The notes under the pieces are model-generated. The model searched no databases. It was not told where the DNA came from and saw nothing but the letters and a program-made list of their open reading frames with translations. A stretch of 64,000 nt of DNA from Amesomyces nigricolor. Its lineage: Eukaryota > Ascomycota > Sordariomycetes > Sordariales > Chaetomiaceae. The stretch covers positions 1,798,001 through 1,862,000 of the forward strand of contig SRKS01000001.1 of the NCBI GenBank assembly GCA_004802645.1, written 5' to 3'. Position numbers and translations under genes: made by a program. Shown piece by piece: positions 34,662 through 44,802 of this stretch (the stretch's first letter is position 1; each line of letters starts with the position of its first letter).

Positions 34662-35479
34662 CTAACTTGAGACATGCATGGATGGAAGAGGTGAATATCG
34701 GGTAGAGTGGAAAAGAAACCAAACAGCGTTCCAGAGGCTGACAAGCTGCTCGCGATCAAGGTGGTTTAGACCCGTGACAAACTTGGGTCGCATGTAGTTG
34801 TATGCAAGAGTCGAGCTGCCTGAGTAGAAGCTCTCTTCAGTACAGGTAGTTAGTTCCATTTCCCCAACCCAGTAATAATTAGACATCTCAACCGTACCAA
34901 CGTCGACCTCGGAGCGTGGCCGCCCGACAACCAGGAGAGTTTGAGCAATAGATGACCTTCTGGAAGATTCGGCCGAGGAGATGCCGCAGTACAGAAAATA
35001 ATTGTCATCGGGCGTTATAGCTGCAAGAATCCCTGTGCTGATCAATGCCGTGAAGTTCGGTACCTGATGCCTCACCCCAGATTCCACCCGCCACACAAGG
35101 TTTGGGATATTTCCTGCGCGATACACGGGTGGAGCGGTGAGATCCGAGCCCATTTTAGACTTTCCATCACCGGAGATCGTGAAACACTAGACCAGGAGAA
35201 TATACCGGACTTGGCACACGGAACCTCGTAGGCTCGTTCCAAACCCGTTAAACGGAACATGTCCATCCGGCTCAAGCCGCGACCCCATTTTCGGACCGGC
35301 GTCCCAGTGTCCTTCGGCTTTCCCCGGATCTTCTCATCACAGCCGAACCATCCCAGATCCACATACAAGGGACTTGTGGTTTCCTGCGGCCCGATCAAGT
35401 AGAGTTTAGTACGATTCTGGAAGCCGGCTTGGCTCCCGCCGCCCTTCCTTGGCCACTCTGGGGGGTTCGGTGCCCGCAT
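34662..35479 (-). CDS. unknown gene in two pieces, frame between them unresolved
   Basis: Not recognised. The 5' piece starts at an ATG at 35479 (MRAPNPPEWPRKGG) and stays open through KLYLIGPQETTSPLYVDLGWFG and GLSRMDMFRLTGLERAYEVPCAKS to a donor-like gtatat at 35205. The 3' piece (ATG at 35153, stop 34662) encodes APPVYRAGNIPNLVWRVES, then HQVPNFTALISTGILAAITPDDNY and a hydrophilic C-terminus. The two pieces look like one protein, but the visible splice sites (acceptors at 35187 and 35160) leave them one base out of phase. The phrase V-Y-R...L-V-W-R-V-E-S-G-V-R-H-x-V-P-N resembles short beta-rich repeats of secreted proteins; this is a weak impression. It could be two genes or a mutated one. 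Confidence 0.4.
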
Positions 35480-35689
35480 CTCCACAAAGTGGTTCCAGAA
35501 ATGACCTCTTAAAGGGTGCTTTTGCAAGCTGTTAAGCTTTGGAATGTGACGCTACTCCGCTTCTCCGCGTATGCGTCCCGCGATGAGGGAGGTGATCCCC
35601 TGAACGTTGAGGGGCCGAGTACCGGGACGATGAGCCGCATAGTACTAGCTTGTAGACGTCGATGGCGTTGTCAGCCCCGCGGGACCAGC

Positions 35690-35696
35690 TATAAAG
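35690..35696 (+). promoter_or_regulatory. TATA box of the endoglucanase gene
   Basis: TATAAAG lies 80 bp upstream of the ATG at 35776 and is followed by a short leader with CT-rich patches. Position and sequence are those of a strong fungal TATA promoter. Confidence 0.65.
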
Positions 35697-35775
35697 AGTC
35701 TGGGTGATCTCAACAGAACCGGTCTTTTCTCGTCACTGTCGATCAGCCAGCCATTCCTTCGATTTGCAACTCAAC

Positions 35776-37200
35776 ATGAAGTCTTCCATCCTAGCTGGCA
35801 TCTTTGCCACCGGCGCCGTTGCCCAGAGCGGGCCTTGGGGACAGTGCGGTGGTCAGAACTGGAGTGGTTCCAAGGACTGCGTCAGCGGCTACCAGTGCCA
35901 ATTCGTGAACGACTGGTACAGCGTGAGTGCATTCCAGCTAAACTCCTGAAAAAAGGCTGACATAGTTCCCAGCAATGCTTGCCCGGCGCTGCGGCCACCA
36001 CGCTGAAAACTTCGACGACCTCGGTCAAGCCCACGTCTACCACCTCTTCTGCTCCTGCCACCAGCACGTCGACCACTCCCAGCAAGGGCAAATTCAAGTG
36101 GTTCGGCATCAACCAGTCCGTCGCCGAGTTTGGGCAGGGCGAGTACCCCGGCGTCTGGGGCAAGCACTTTACCTTCCCCTCGACCGACTCGATGCGGGTA
36201 AGTCACAGATGGGGAGGGGGGTGAACCTGAGACTGACAGATATAGACCCTCATCAATGACGGCTACAACAGCTTCCGCGTGGCCTTCTCGGCGGAGCGTC
36301 TGGCGCCCAACCAGCTCACGGCGCCGCTTGACCCCGCCTACCTCAAGAACCTGACCGAGACGGTCAACTTCATCACCAACGCGGGCGCGTGGGCCATCAT
36401 CGAGCCGCACAACTTTGGCCGCTACTACGGCAACATCATCACCGACAAGGCGGCTTTTGGCACCTTCTGGACCAACGTCGCCAAGCAGTACGCGTCCAAC
36501 CCGCGCGTCGTCTTCGACACCAACAACGAGTACCACGACATGGACCAGAACCTGGTCTTCGACCTCAACCAGGCCGCCATCAACGCCATCCGCGGCGCGG
36601 GCGCCACCTCGCAGTACATCTTCGTTGAGGGCAACTCGTGGTCGGGCGCCTGGACTTGGAACGTGACCAACAACAACCTGGCCGCCCTGACCGACCCGCA
36701 GAACAAACTTGTGTATGAGATGCACCAGTACCTCGACAGCGACGGCTCTGGCACCAGCGAGAACTGCGTCAGCACCGAGATTGGCGTGCAGCGCGTCATT
36801 GGTGCCACCAAGTGGCTCAGGGACAACGGCAAGGTTGGTGTGCTCGGCGAGTTCGCCGGCGGTGCCAACTCCGTTTGCAAGACAGCCGTCACCGGTCTGC
36901 TCAACCACCTCCAGGAGAACTCGGACGTCTGGACTGGCGCTTTTTGGTGGGCTGCAGGCCCCTGGTGGAGTGCATATATTTATAGTTTTGGTAAGTTCAT
37001 TTCCGACTGCTTGAAGCTATTCAGAACTGTCCCGGAGGCTCAGGAGGCCGAGGCAGAAGTGGGGGTGCCGGGGACGGTTTTCGACCCGGGACTCGCTTTG
37101 CGTGACCGTTGAGAGAAGCGATTCGCTAATACTGTGCACAGAGCCTCCCTCGGGCACCGGATACGTCAACTACAACTCTCTTCTCAAGCAATATATTTGA
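35776..37200 (+). CDS. GH5 endoglucanase with N-terminal CBM1
   Basis: Secreted endo-beta-1,4-glucanase of 391 residues. Exons are 35776-35922, 35973-36197, 36246-36990 and 37142-37200. Residues 1-16 are a signal peptide (MKSSILAGIFATGAVA). The CBM1 (about 17-53) has the Cys and aromatic pattern GPWGQCGGQNWSGSKDC...CLPG. A Ser/Thr/Pro linker follows, then the GH5 domain from KFKWFGINQS. Catalytic residues are E219 (DTNNEYHDM, acid/base) and E326 (VGVLGEFAGG, nucleophile). EPHNFGRYYG and YEMHQYLDSDGSGT are family hallmarks. It matches the size and layout of Cel5A/EGII of Chaetomiaceae. Oddities: the conserved GPWWGDY stretch reads GPWWSAY, and the last intron (151 bp) is three times longer than the others and holds a 58-bp repeat found inverted downstream. 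Confidence 0.95.
36996..37053 (+). repeat. 58-bp inverted repeat, copy in GH5 intron 3
   Basis: Starts ttcatttccgactgc, ends ggaggccgagg, and begins 5 bp inside the last intron of the endoglucanase gene. It is identical to the reverse complement of 38010-38067. Neighbouring sequence on either side of the two copies is not shared. Confidence 0.9.
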
Positions 37201-37565
37201 GCAGTGAACAAGGAACGAGAGGCATCAGGCTTGGACGTTCAGTGTCTGGTGTGGAGCCTCAGGTGTCTGATTTTGCTGTGGGTCTCTTGGCAACTATCCT
37301 ATTGGCTCAAAGGGTGGGGCCAGCCCCCAAGTTCTCGGGCCCGCTTTCAAGGTCACATCTTCCATTCTGCCATCATCAACCGCCGTGGCTGCTGGCATGG
37401 GATGCAGCGCAGCCATTGAGGTGTTGTGGCTGCGGTCATTCACTGTACATATTGATCTTTTTTTTCATGGTTTCTTCAGGTTTGCGGATTCTATCTTTTT
37501 CAAGTATATACTTCTTGCGATTCAAATTCCCAACTTCCATGATACTGTGGCCCTGGGTCCCCGAG
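37201..37565. other. 3' flank of the endoglucanase gene, no gene seen
   Basis: A short C-rich and T-rich stretch that presumably contains the 3' UTR; no clear polyadenylation element was picked out. Confidence 0.4.
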
Positions 37566-37826
37566 TGTAGGAAATACCAGGTATCGCGATACATTGGAAA
37601 CACAGAGCAAATACCCTCTTCTTCTAGAGGGACGTGCACAATTGGTGGTTCAGGTGGATATTCTCTTTTCTTCTTCGAGGGGAAGAATGAGGGGGTGCGG
37701 ACATTGCAGCTGAAGCAGCCGTCCCCGAGGCCATAGGCTACGTGACTACTTCCCCGGTAATTAGCCACTCCTGTCCTCTGCCGCGTCTTCCTGCCCGGAC
37801 TGGACTCTGGCGTAGATATTCTAACA
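37566..37826 (+). mobile_element. solo LTR, family A (261 bp)
   Basis: Same repeat as 25181-25423, in the same orientation. It starts tgtaggaaat and ends ttctaaca. The flanks are ccgag (37561-37565) and ctgag (37827-37831), a 5-bp duplication with one C/T difference. It carries an extra ~17 bp near its 3' part compared with the other copy. Confidence 0.85.
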
Positions 37827-38009
37827 CTGAGGAAGAGAAGGGCCAAGAAAACAGCAGGGCGAAGATGAGAACAGCCTGAGCCGGCTGGGAGAGAGGCAAC
37901 CATTTGGATCAATACATACTGGAGGTCACAAACAAAGATGGACTTGTAAAGGCACAAGTTGGAACCACATTTAACCATGCAAAGGCCACGACTCCTCCCG
38001 CTCAGACTC

Positions 38010-38067
38010 CCTCGGCCTCCTGAGCCTCCGGGACAGTTCTGAATAGCTTCAAGCAGTCGGAAATGAA
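38010..38067 (-). repeat. 58-bp inverted repeat, downstream copy
   Basis: Reverse complement of 36996-37053 with no mismatch seen. It ends 33 bp before the family B solo LTR. Confidence 0.9.
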
Positions 38068-38100
38068 TATTAGCTCAAGCTTAGCAATGTCAAGTCCTGA

Positions 38101-38274
38101 TGTTGCGCGCGCAAGGAAGAGGCAGGAGAACAGAGAGAAATTGGTGATCTTGTTGTTTTGTTGGATGCTGGCGAGCGAGGAATTAAGCCGCTTGCAGAGC
38201 CAAAAGGTGTGGGCAACGTGGGGCGGTCTGGTCAGCAGATGGCTGCGTGGGCGGTCAGCCCCGCAGCCGCAACA
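38101..38274 (+). mobile_element. solo LTR, family B (174 bp)
   Basis: Starts tgttgcgcgc, ends gccgcaaca, with a perfect 5-bp duplication cctga (38096-38100 and 38275-38279). A second copy in the opposite orientation is at 41910-42083. Confidence 0.92.
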
Positions 38275-38489
38275 CCTGATCACCAGAAAGGGATTGAAGG
38301 TTTCCTTCTCGTTTTCCCAATAGCATTCATGTCCAATGAGCCCAGTAATGAGACTATGAGAGGACTAGGCTGCAACAGTCAAAGCAGTATCAGGTACATG
38401 GTACCTGTCGATCCAGCAATGGGAGCATGGCTGACATCAGTAGCACGGCAAACTCACTGCCTTTCTTCGGTCTTCTCCATTTTTCAACC

Positions 38490-38556
38490 TCATCACCATC
38501 ATTACCATCACCACCATCACCAAAAACACCAGCACCACCACCAACACCAACACGAG
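38490..38556. repeat. (CAC/CAT)n-type imperfect microsatellite
   Basis: Runs of cac, cat and caa triplets. Read in one frame it gives a His/Gln-rich stretch, but the surrounding ORF shows no other coding feature, so I treat it as a simple repeat. Confidence 0.75.
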
Positions 38557-39124
38557 CAACATAGGTGTCAGTATCACCCCTACCAGCTCAACTGCAGCAA
38601 GTAATGTGCAAGACGCTGACATTGCTAATTGCTCAACAGAATATCGTCATCAACATGAATTGCAGCGATCGCGTGCAAGGTGGCCGCGTGGGCAAAAACA
38701 AGAACAAGAACAAGGCGACCACTTCGGCGGCAAGGGCCCAGCTGTGGCAGCAGCAGCAGGTATGATTCAACAGTTCCCAATATTCATCAGTGTTTTCGTT
38801 TAGTTTGGCCTTTGAGTTACCATTTGCGGCGCACCTTCGAGGTCCAGTCACCCATTGCAGTGGACTTTGTGGCTGCTGGCCTCCAAGTTGGGTACCAACT
38901 CTGCCCAGTTCTTCATCATATTCATCATTCGTCGGGTTGTTAGCAAGCCTGAGTTACCACAATCATTCATTGCTGGCATAAGTATGTTCCTTTTTTTCTT
39001 ATTTGCCAATTGCTGCCCTGCGCTGCTTTATCTTATTTGAAAGGACCAAACCTGGCCCTGCGTCCCGCGTTCAACCCTCAACTCTAGAACACTTCTGTGT
39101 CGTCTTTACAAGTCTGGACTCTGA

Positions 39125-39880
39125 ATGACAGGATACCAATTTGGTTAGTAGCAACAAAACGTCCCGTTTGGCGGCCCGCCCACGGGCAACCCAGCGACGG
39201 CCCTCCCGGCAGCTCCCCCTCCGCCCCAGCCGCAGTCTTTTACCACACCGTCACCCCTCCGCCGAGTTTCTACCCGCTCCCACCCCCGGCCGCATGGTCT
39301 TTTGGTGTCCCCGCCCCCAGCGTTTACCCTCAGGCACCCCCCAACCACTACCACTATCCGACGCCGGCCCCCACCTACTACCACCACCCAGCACCCCCCT
39401 CCCACTACTACTACCCGGCGCCCCCCCACCACTACTAACACTCTCCGCCCCCACCTTCGGCTACGCGGTTCCGCCGCCCCCATACTACGCCTACCCGCCC
39501 CCGCCAGCTGCCACAACTTGGGCTCTGCCCCCCCCTCCCAACATCCGCGTCCTCGGTCCCAGTTCCGGCCCCCCTCCTCCCACCCCCGGCCACCCTAGTC
39601 CTTGCGCCTGCGGCCCTACCGTCTGGCCCGCCTCCTCCCTTTCCCGACTGGCAGCCTCTGCGCCTCCCGAGGTCCCCGACCTCATCAGCTTCCGGCCCGC
39701 CTCCCCGGGCGCCGGCTCCCCCCCCACGGCGAACTCGGTAAGTGTTATCCCTCTCTCAGGAATGGTCCTCGGCTAATTTTCTCAAGCCGGTTTATCATAA
39801 CAGGGGTGATTCTGGAGGAGTCGGAAGGGGAGATGGAGGAGGAGGAGTCGGCAGGGGCGGTGGTGGAGGAGTTGAATTGA
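39125..39880 (+). pseudogene. Pro/Tyr-rich protein pseudogene
   Basis: A proline/tyrosine-rich protein of XYPPX character is visible but broken. The ATG at 39125 gives MTGYQFG followed at once by two TAG codons (39146-39151), then QQNVPFGGPPTGNP in the same frame. A one-base shift near 39238 moves coding to another frame (FYHTVTPPPSFYPLPPP to PPHHY). A second near 39421-39445 moves it to the third frame (PTFGYAVPPPPYYAYPPPP and on). An intron 39738-39803 (gtaagt, gctaat, aacag) then joins in phase to an acidic tail ending EEESAGAVVEELN plus TGA at 39880. The tail keeps normal splice sites. Two C or T tracts lie at the shifts, so sequencing error is possible for those, but not for the paired TAGs. 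Confidence 0.65.
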
Positions 39881-41029
39881 GTTTTTCCCATTTGTTTTCG
39901 GGTTTTCTTGTTCTCTTTTCCTCCTTTCTGCCGTTCTTCTGTTCTTTTTTTTGTTCTGACTTTCTTTTGTTCTGACTTTCTGTTCTTCTGCTTTTCTTTT
40001 TCTATCTTTGCCTTCTTCTTGGTTTGTTTTACTTTTTTTGTTTTGTTTCTCCTCTCCTCTTGTCTTTTTTTTCTTTTTGTACTTTAAGAAACTTAACTCG
40101 ATGTCTTGTGCTCCCTTGGGTTTGTCGGACGAATCGTGGACTTGCTGTGTGTGTCTCCCATGTGTTCTCATCCCACCAGGTGATAAACCACTTCCATCAA
40201 TCCATCCAGGGTTAATCGCTCTGTCATGTTAAGCCTCCAGTCATTCAACAAATTCTGGGGTCTGTCTCGCCGATGCCACCCGTTGAGACTCTTCTGAGAG
40301 GCTTCTGCCCCGTTTCCAATGTCACTCTCCCCTGGGGTTGCGTCGCTGGCCACCTTAATGCTACATCAACCACGCAGCATCAGGCAGAAACTTCACGTGA
40401 AAAGGTTCATAGACAAATGTAAGACAAGAATTATAAAAGTTGTGCGACTGTCAAGCTCCGATAAAGGATTTGAGGAATGGTGGGGACAGCTCAGTGAAGG
40501 ACCGGACGATGACATGCACCTTGCGGACGAGATTTGGAATGCTCAACAACAACAGGAAGACGACTCCCGTGTTAGGCTGCGTCCATGCATATAGTTTATC
40601 TTCCTCTTGCCTTTCCGCTGTTCCGATAACTAGATCAGCATTCTCTCAGCCTCATATTACGAACCCAACCTTAAAGGAAGAACAAAATCACTCTCTGAAA
40701 CAAGATCCAGCTGCCAAAGCTCAGTGACAAGGGAGAGAAAGATCCAAACAGTTGTTGCGTTGTGAATTTGACTCAACCGCTTGAGAGCTGAGTCTCTGGG
40801 TTTAGTTTGGCATGAGTTTAAAAAGTAGGAGATTACCTAGTTAGCTACAACAGATCGGAGATACCTTTGAGGGGAGAATTGAGCCAGGTAAAAAGGGTGG
40901 GTAAGTGGCCAGGTCGGACAATCGACACACCAACAGAACACTGGACTTAGGCACGCGATAGATTAATTACCCAAAGGAAGAGTCTTCGAGTTGTCTAAAG
41001 GAAAAAGCCGATAATAAAAAAAAGGGGCA
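39881..41029. other. no gene seen
   Basis: Begins with a very T-rich stretch (39890-40085) that is probably the 3' flank of the pseudogene. A 91-codon ORF at 40319-40594 has no motif. The part after 40740 is comparatively AT-rich. Confidence 0.45.
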
Positions 41030-41668
41030 TTACCATCTGAAGCCATCCAAGAGAAAATTCAATGTAAAGAAGAATCGGAACCCATATGCAGGAACACCCG
41101 AAAAGAAATGTTCCCATTCCCCCATCGCGCCAATGCCATTTAGATCGAGCTGCTTAAGGAGATTTAGTACACAAGACTTTCTGATTGAGGGATTACTTAA
41201 GATACCTGGACGTTTCGTAGAAGACGGGGGTTGCCGCTGCGAGGACAGCGAGGCTGGGGTAGAGTCAAGAGGATCAGAGCCAGGTGTTCCGGTGCTAGGA
41301 GGAGAAGGACTTGAGGCACCAGAGCTGTGCGAGGCGTTGGCAGGAGGAGGGTGAGTGGTAGGGTGCTCAGCAGTGGCGCTTCTAGAGCCGGCAGCTGGAG
41401 TGCTAGAGCCGGGGCCCTGGTTGTTGCGGGCGGGGATATGGAGTCGCTGGACAGAGATGAGCGGCAGGCCGAGAGGAAGCGGAACCCGGCAGACGCGTAG
41501 AGGTCGTTGAGCTATAGTTAAGGGGATGTATTGTCCAATACAACGCCACGAGGAAGTCGCAGAGGCTGTAGGAAAGTAGAAACCCAGGCTATTGGCGCAG
41601 GAAAGGGATTGCCGGGGGTGCCAGAAGAGAGAAGGTAATGAGCGGCCAAATAATATTCCGCAAGGCAT
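41030..41668 (-). pseudogene. relic A of a duplicated gene (possible mitochondrial precursor)
   Basis: A minus-strand ORF with a central segment RVPLPLGLPLISVQRLHIPARNNQGPG followed by a Ser/Thr/Pro-rich stretch (HPTTHPPPANASHSSG). The same order is found in the minus-strand relic at 50313-50927 (PLGLLLPLSRRLHVSARHNQGS, then GGPTTQFPPANADS). The R-L-H-x-(S/P)-A-R motif resembles a mitochondrial presequence cleavage region. No full gene structure can be built and the C-terminal part differs. The two relics flank the pogo/LINE cluster. Confidence 0.4.
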
Positions 41669-41909
41669 CTTGTGAGAATGTCACAATGGCACGGCCAGCG
41701 GTAGGCAAGGTTTGCCAGAGCCGCTTGGGGTAGTGACTTGGCCCGCAAGGCCGCAAGATAACAGCGTGGGTGTGGGACGAATGGAACCAACAGGCAGGAA
41801 GAACGGTGATGAATTGTTTGGTTGTTGTCTAGGGAGGAAGAGTGCCCTGGGCGCGGGGCAATTAATTGATGGGCGCGAAGTGGCAGAACGCCGGGTGGTC
41901 TGGAAGATG

Positions 41910-42083
41910 TGTTGCGGCTGCAGGGCTGACCGCCCACGCAGCCATCTGCCGACCAGACCGCCCCACGTTGCCCACACCTTTTGGCTCTGCAAGCGGCTTA
42001 ATTCCTCGGTCGCCAGCATCCAACAAAACAACAAGATCACCAGTTTCTCTCTGTTCTCCTACCTCTTCCTTGCGTGCGCAACA
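41910..42083 (-). mobile_element. solo LTR, family B (174 bp), inverted
   Basis: Reverse-complement copy of the 38101-38274 repeat with about 95% identity by eye and the same length. It is flanked by a perfect 5-bp duplication agatg (41905-41909 and 42084-42088). Confidence 0.92.
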
Positions 42084-42839
42084 AGATGTGAGCCCGGGCG
42101 GTGGCCCGGGTCCGACAGTGGGTGTGCGAAGCAGTGAAAGTGACTGCGATGAGGATGATGGATGTGAGTGGTGAAGGTAAGAGGGGCTGGCCGGGTGGGT
42201 CGTGGCTGCACCCACAAGCAACTTTCTGGTGCCCAAGCTGTGCGGCTGTTTTGAATGAACTGGTGAGATCAGATAACGTTATGGTGAGAGGCGGCGCAAA
42301 AATTCTCCGAGCAGGATCGAGCGCTGACTGAGATTGCACAACGACCAGACGACGCAACAAGACTGACAACACTCGTCTAGAAAATCCACGCCAAGAGCCA
42401 CTTTAAACTTAAAGAGAACAGTGCCCATGGCTACTTGAGAAGAGACTAAAGCCCGAGAAATGATAGAAGCCAGGATGAAAAACAGTCAATACATACAGTA
42501 TGAGCGCAACCATAACAACCTCGAATTTCAATGTCTGCGCTGAGTCCCATGTCCGGCGAATGAATGCTGGATTTCAAATGGCGACCGTCAATTTGGTCCC
42601 ACCAGTTGCAGCCAATAGGACGCGTGATATTAGCCCCACATCAGCCCGACTCGATCCTTCCATTCTCCTCCCAGGTTCTGTGTTAGGTATTGCGGCGCTG
42701 CCATCTTGTTCTGAGTCCAACTGCTATGTGAAGAAGAAGAAATAATGATAGCTAGTATGGACACAGAAATCGAATCAGCAGTATATGCTATCTCGAAAAG
42801 ATAAACCCATATAAGCGCACGCAAAAACTCGGGTCCTTA

Positions 42840-42880
42840 ACGTGCATTATCAGTGAGTGGCCCATATCACCGAGTGGCCC
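42840..42880 (+). repeat. left terminal repeat of inactivated pogo element
   Basis: Matches the reverse complement of about 44678-44718 for some 40 bp with one mismatch (tgag against cgag). Confidence 0.85.
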
Positions 42881-43001
42881 ACCTTCTACGACACCACAAC
42901 AAACTATTGTCAATGTAATACAACAACACTCGGAACCAACAATAATTACATCAGAAACAGCTAAATCAGATGCTTCTGCAGCCTCCTGGGAAATGCGGGC
43001 A

Positions 43002-44602
43002 TTATGGCCAGGCTTGCCGCACACACCACAACACCGAACCCTCGTACGAACCCCCCCCTGCACTACCACTATCCGGCTGCATTTCTTGCACTCCCTCCCC
43101 ACCTACGTTTCCCTGATCTAGTACATTTTGTGCATTTTGTACAGTAAGTGATCCTCCAATCTGCACTCGTGTTCTTTTGGCTCTCCGGCGCTTGCTTAAT
43201 GCCTCGTTGGCCTTACAGAGGCAGGCGTTCTCTGCACGAAGGAGAGTTACCTGGTGCATTACAGCCGTTGTACTCTTAGCAAGCTGGTCCACAGCAGCTA
43301 ATATCAAAGTCGGGGAGCTATTTTGATGATTGGCAATGCGAGTCTTGATGAGCGTTGATCGAGAGTCGGCTTCTCGGGGGTTCTGTGGTGTCTGGAAGAC
43401 CCAAGAGTGTGCAGTACCGGGCCGTGAGTTTGGGGGTGTTGGTGTACGAAGCTTGATATCTAGCTTAGAAAGCACCCTCTCTGGATTGTACGGCACAAGG
43501 CCAGACCCTGCAAAGCCGCCCTGAATATTCTTCTCGGTAATGGAGGCGAAGAAGGCCTGGCGAAAGGCGCAGAGGAACTCGAGCTTGCTGATGTGGTTGA
43601 TGTGCATCCGCATCAAGTCCTCAACCTGGCGACCATACGCCCGCTTCAGCGGCCCAAAGCAGCCAGCATCGAGTGGATGGAGGAGGTGCGAAGAATGCGG
43701 AGACATGCAGAGCGTGATGATGTTGCTCTGCTTACAATAGAGCTCGAATTCGGCCGAGTGGTGGCTCTCGTGGCCGTCGAGAATCAACAACCGGTATTTG
43801 CCCTTTGTCAGGGGTGCGGTATGGTAGTCGAAGTGCTTGATCCAATCGAGACCTACGGCATTGGTAGTCCAGCTATTGTCGGTAGTTGCGATGCACCAGT
43901 CGGCCGGGAGGTTACACTTGTTGTACCAGTTGGCGAGGTGGTGCTTCGCGGCAAGATGATGAACGGAGGGATGGCCCAGCCGAGGGCATTGACTCCCTGG
44001 ATCACCGTTGCCCATTCCCGGTTGTCAGGCTGGGCCAATTTTGCCTTACTACGGTCATCCGAGGTGGTGACTACTATGCTCGCAAAGATGATGCCCATCA
44101 TGAACCCGGTCTCGTCGAAGTTGTAGATATCGTCATCCACGATGCCATACTTGGCTATAATATTCCGCACAAGCGTAAACCACTCGCCAATAACTTTTGG
44201 ATCTTCGCATTTAGCCCTCTGGTAGTCATACCTCTGTGTAAAGCGCGTCCGGAGCTGTGGCTGGCGTTTGACAAACTGATGTGCCTAGAGTTTGCCGATA
44301 GGAGGCGCGTCGCGTTCGCGTGGCAGTTGGTTGGCCATATCTTCTACACCACATAACCTAGGCGGAAAAGCGCGTTCAGACAGCTCAATAATAAATTGAA
44401 CAATAGCCTCCTCCTCTGCTTGCGTGAGCTTCTTCGAATTGGGCGTGGTATCGCATCGTGCAGGCTTGCCGGCGTGTCGGCGCCCCAGGGTCTTACGGGC
44501 GACGCTGTAAATCTTGGCTGCGGCGCGTACGCTGAGATTCTTGTCCTTCTGAAGAGCTTGGAGGGCCAAGATTATCTGCCCTTCTTTTAAGGTGGAGGGC
44601 AT
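43002..44602 (-). pseudogene. pogo/Fot1 transposase pseudogene
   Basis: The start is the ATG at 44602 (MPSTLKEGQIILAL), opening the psq-type HTH (LSVRAAAKIYSVARKTL) and then a CENP-B-type HTH. A TAG at 44287-44285 sits in GKL*AHQFVKRQ where the family has Trp. The frame then continues through YNFDETGFMMGI (first catalytic Asp). A one-base loss near 43955 (in PPFIIL / AAKHHLANWY) shifts the frame. LLILDGHESHHSAEF (second Asp) and LLHPLDAGCFGPLK (third Asp) follow. A G8 tract near 43058 causes another shift, because a CCHC knuckle (CCGVCGKPGHNAR) lies in the neighbouring frame just beyond. The element cannot make its own transposase. Confidence 0.9.
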
Positions 44603-44802
44603 CTTAGATAGTAGAGGATAGTTGTTGTTAGGTGCAAAGGTGTCGCGTCGCGTCGAAAGTGGGCCACTCGGTGATATACGCCACTCGGTGATATGGGCCA
44701 CTCGCTGATAATGCACGTTAGGAGATCGCGTCGAAAAAGACGAGGCCTACGAACATCGACAACCGAAGCGCTATAGAAGCCGGAGAGTGGCGGAATCGAG
44801 CG

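Larger units (their letters stand above)
42840..44718 (-). mobile_element. inactivated Fot1/pogo-type transposon
   Basis: An 1879-bp element with terminal inverted repeats that start ACGTGCATTATCAG at both ends and carry subrepeats of catatcaccgagtgg (two at the left end, three at the right). TA flanks are at 42838-42839 and 44719-44720. The right-hand host flank is displaced by the LINE that inserted next to this end; it resumes at about 50317. The transposase is broken. It is distinct from the intact element at 17.1 kb. Confidence 0.88.

Noticed and set aside
29087..37200. Secondary-metabolite cluster spanning receptor, hydrolase, acyltransferase and endoglucanase
   Set aside because: No backbone synthase (PKS, NRPS, terpene cyclase), oxidoreductase or pathway regulator is present, so the neighbourhood looks coincidental.
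38460..38605. His/Gln-rich ORF at the CAC/CAT repeat
   Set aside because: Only the simple repeat gives it length; no start context, splice sites or conserved flanks.
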